Below are positions 32,379-33,763 of a stretch of 33,763 nucleotides of DNA, piece by piece. This stretch comes from Ophiothrix spiculata. Its lineage: Eukaryota > Echinodermata > Ophiuroidea > Amphilepidida > Ophiotrichidae. Within the stretch, counting starts at the first letter, position 1; each line of letters starts with the position of its first letter. A program made the translations under genes and the position numbers. A model generated the notes under the pieces. It was not told the origin of the DNA. It saw only the letters and a list, made by a program, of their open reading frames with translations, and did no database searches. Location of the stretch: NCBI GenBank assembly GCA_000969725.1, contig JXSR01S041835.1; one strand, 5' to 3'.

Positions 32379-33763
32379 CTGTAATTGTACATACATAATA
32401 ATCAAAAAAATGTAGAAGTTTTAAGCTGTTTTTGTTTTTTTAAAGATTGAATGAAATGTATGGAAAATATGTAAAATAAGATTATAAACTTAATGTGCAT
32501 GCATGTTAAAGTCATGATATTAATTAGTTGAGGAAAGACAGACAAATATGCCACAATGTCACAAAAAACTGTTTTATTGGCGGGCAGATAATTCAAGTAG
32601 AGTCAGTCAGTTGCTTCTTTTAATATTTTCTTTTCAAGCCTAAAATTGCCTCAAAATCTGAGACATTTGTGGGGAAAATGTTAAAAATGTTACCAGCAAA
32701 CTAGCGTAAGTTTGGCTCAAAAATTGCAGATGTTTACATGATATTAGGAAACTAAAAAAATCTCTCCCAGATGCAAAATCTGGATTAGTTGAGCTTGTGA
32801 AGCAAGGTTTTTACTCTTCATCTTATAGCCAAAAAAAAGGGTTTGTCTCAGAAACCGTTTGCAAAAACGCTATGCGCTATGTGATTTTTAATTTTTTTTT
32901 AAATTTTTAAAGGAAATTAGCTATGCATTATGCAATACTTTTTTTTACCTACGATCTAAATTTTTTTTGATTACCCAAAGTACCGTCACCGCTCACTCAA
33001 CATGTATGCGGTAGATAAAACACAAAACAAAAAAAGTTGTAAATAAATGAATCTCGCTTGAATTTAGAATAAAGTTACTGAAAATCGCAATGATTCAGTG
33101 GATTTATTTTGCATATTTTCTCCGTTTCAAATTTTGCCGTGTTTTTATTATTATTATTATTATTTTTATGATTATCGCCATTTTGTAATGAACTTCCCAG
33201 CATGCAAAGCATGTATACATGGTTCGCTGGAACTCAAAACACTAGGTACCAATTTCATTAAAATGAAGCTGCGGCGAATCATTTGCCTTTCATCGCATTC
33301 CGGTCAACCAGTGCACTTTCGTGTAAAGCTTACCGTGTGCTGTAAGAGAAAATACACGGTAAATACAAAGTGCCCAGTTTGTAAGTACCATCCCGCCTGT
33401 TTTAACTATGGGAAGTCTCGACAGTTGAAATAAAACGTAAAATTCAAGGTAAAATTGCAACAGCAAATGACAGCAACTACTCGGACGGCGGTCGATTGGA
33501 CAGCGGGCCAGCGTGTAGCTATACGCGCTAAATTTATTTTCACATAGCATAGCAATGCGTGAGGGTTTCTTAGACAAACCTTTTTTTTATGGCTTTATTT
33601 TACATTGTACATATGTGTGGTGCTCTGGCATAATGAGCGGAAAGTCGTGATTTTCAAAACTAAGTTTATGTCGTATTTTAATTCTCTATCATCTCAGCTC
33701 TCCAATGATATAATATGTCATACTTTCTTTCTACAATTTTCATTTAGAGATCGAAATACAAGA
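32379..33763. other. Non-coding stretch with an ATT microsatellite
   Basis: A (TTA)n tract lies at about 33145-33164. A GTAAGT donor-like site sits at 33380, after an open but unrecognised frame; I do not call a gene here. Confidence 0.45.

Noticed and set aside
33098-33433. Cys-containing 111-residue ORF ending near a GTAAGT
   Set aside because: It starts in an ATT microsatellite and poly-Tyr low-complexity stretch, has no recognisable domain, and the stop lies past the donor-like site.

Overview
This window looks like nuclear DNA from an animal, most likely a marine invertebrate deuterostome (echinoderm, hemichordate or lancelet grade). The reasons are an AT-rich background, one intron-containing gene for a large extracellular leucine-rich-repeat receptor, GT-AG splice sites, a 5'-truncated non-LTR retrotransposon tail, tRNA-derived SINEs and many short inverted-repeat (MITE-like) elements. 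The species cannot be named from the sequence alone. There is no bacterial or phage signature.

One gene is firmly supported. It lies on the minus strand in two coding exons: exon A (20572 down to 18099) and exon B (8483 down to 7703), separated by a 9.6-kb phase-2 intron. The spliced product is 1084 residues: signal peptide, cysteine-rich LRR N-cap, about 18 LRRs, LRR C-cap, one Ig domain, a Pro/Thr-rich stalk, an EGF-like domain with an oversized acidic C3-C4 loop, one fibronectin type III domain, a transmembrane helix and a ~112-residue tail ending in a class I PDZ-type motif (DDTQL). The order recalls vasorin (LRR-EGF-FN3-TM) and LRFN/SALM (LRR-Ig-FN3-TM-PDZ ligand) but matches neither exactly. 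It is probably a cell-surface adhesion or signalling receptor.

Region by region: 1-7594 lies 3' of the gene and holds a CCATGG minisatellite, several hairpin elements, a degenerate 40-bp minisatellite and one weak plus-strand exon-like block (5596-5762). 7595-8483 is the 3' end of the gene. The intron (8484-18098) carries at least six terminal-inverted-repeat elements, an intact SINE with target-site duplication, a SINE fragment inside a 52-58 bp duplication, a LINE 3' end, and an interstitial telomeric repeat framed by inverted repeats only 22 bp from the splice donor. 18099-20572 is the large first coding exon. 20573-33763 lies upstream of the gene and holds more foldback elements, a perfect 82-bp palindrome, a broken tandem duplication around a 780-N assembly gap, a short ORF of possible Eaf7/MRGBP resemblance, and a duplicated SINE.

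The most distinctive observations are the receptor's composite architecture with its split, acid-loop EGF domain; the telomeric repeat inside a terminal-inverted-repeat element next to a splice donor; and a set of elements that share flanks but carry different central palindromes.
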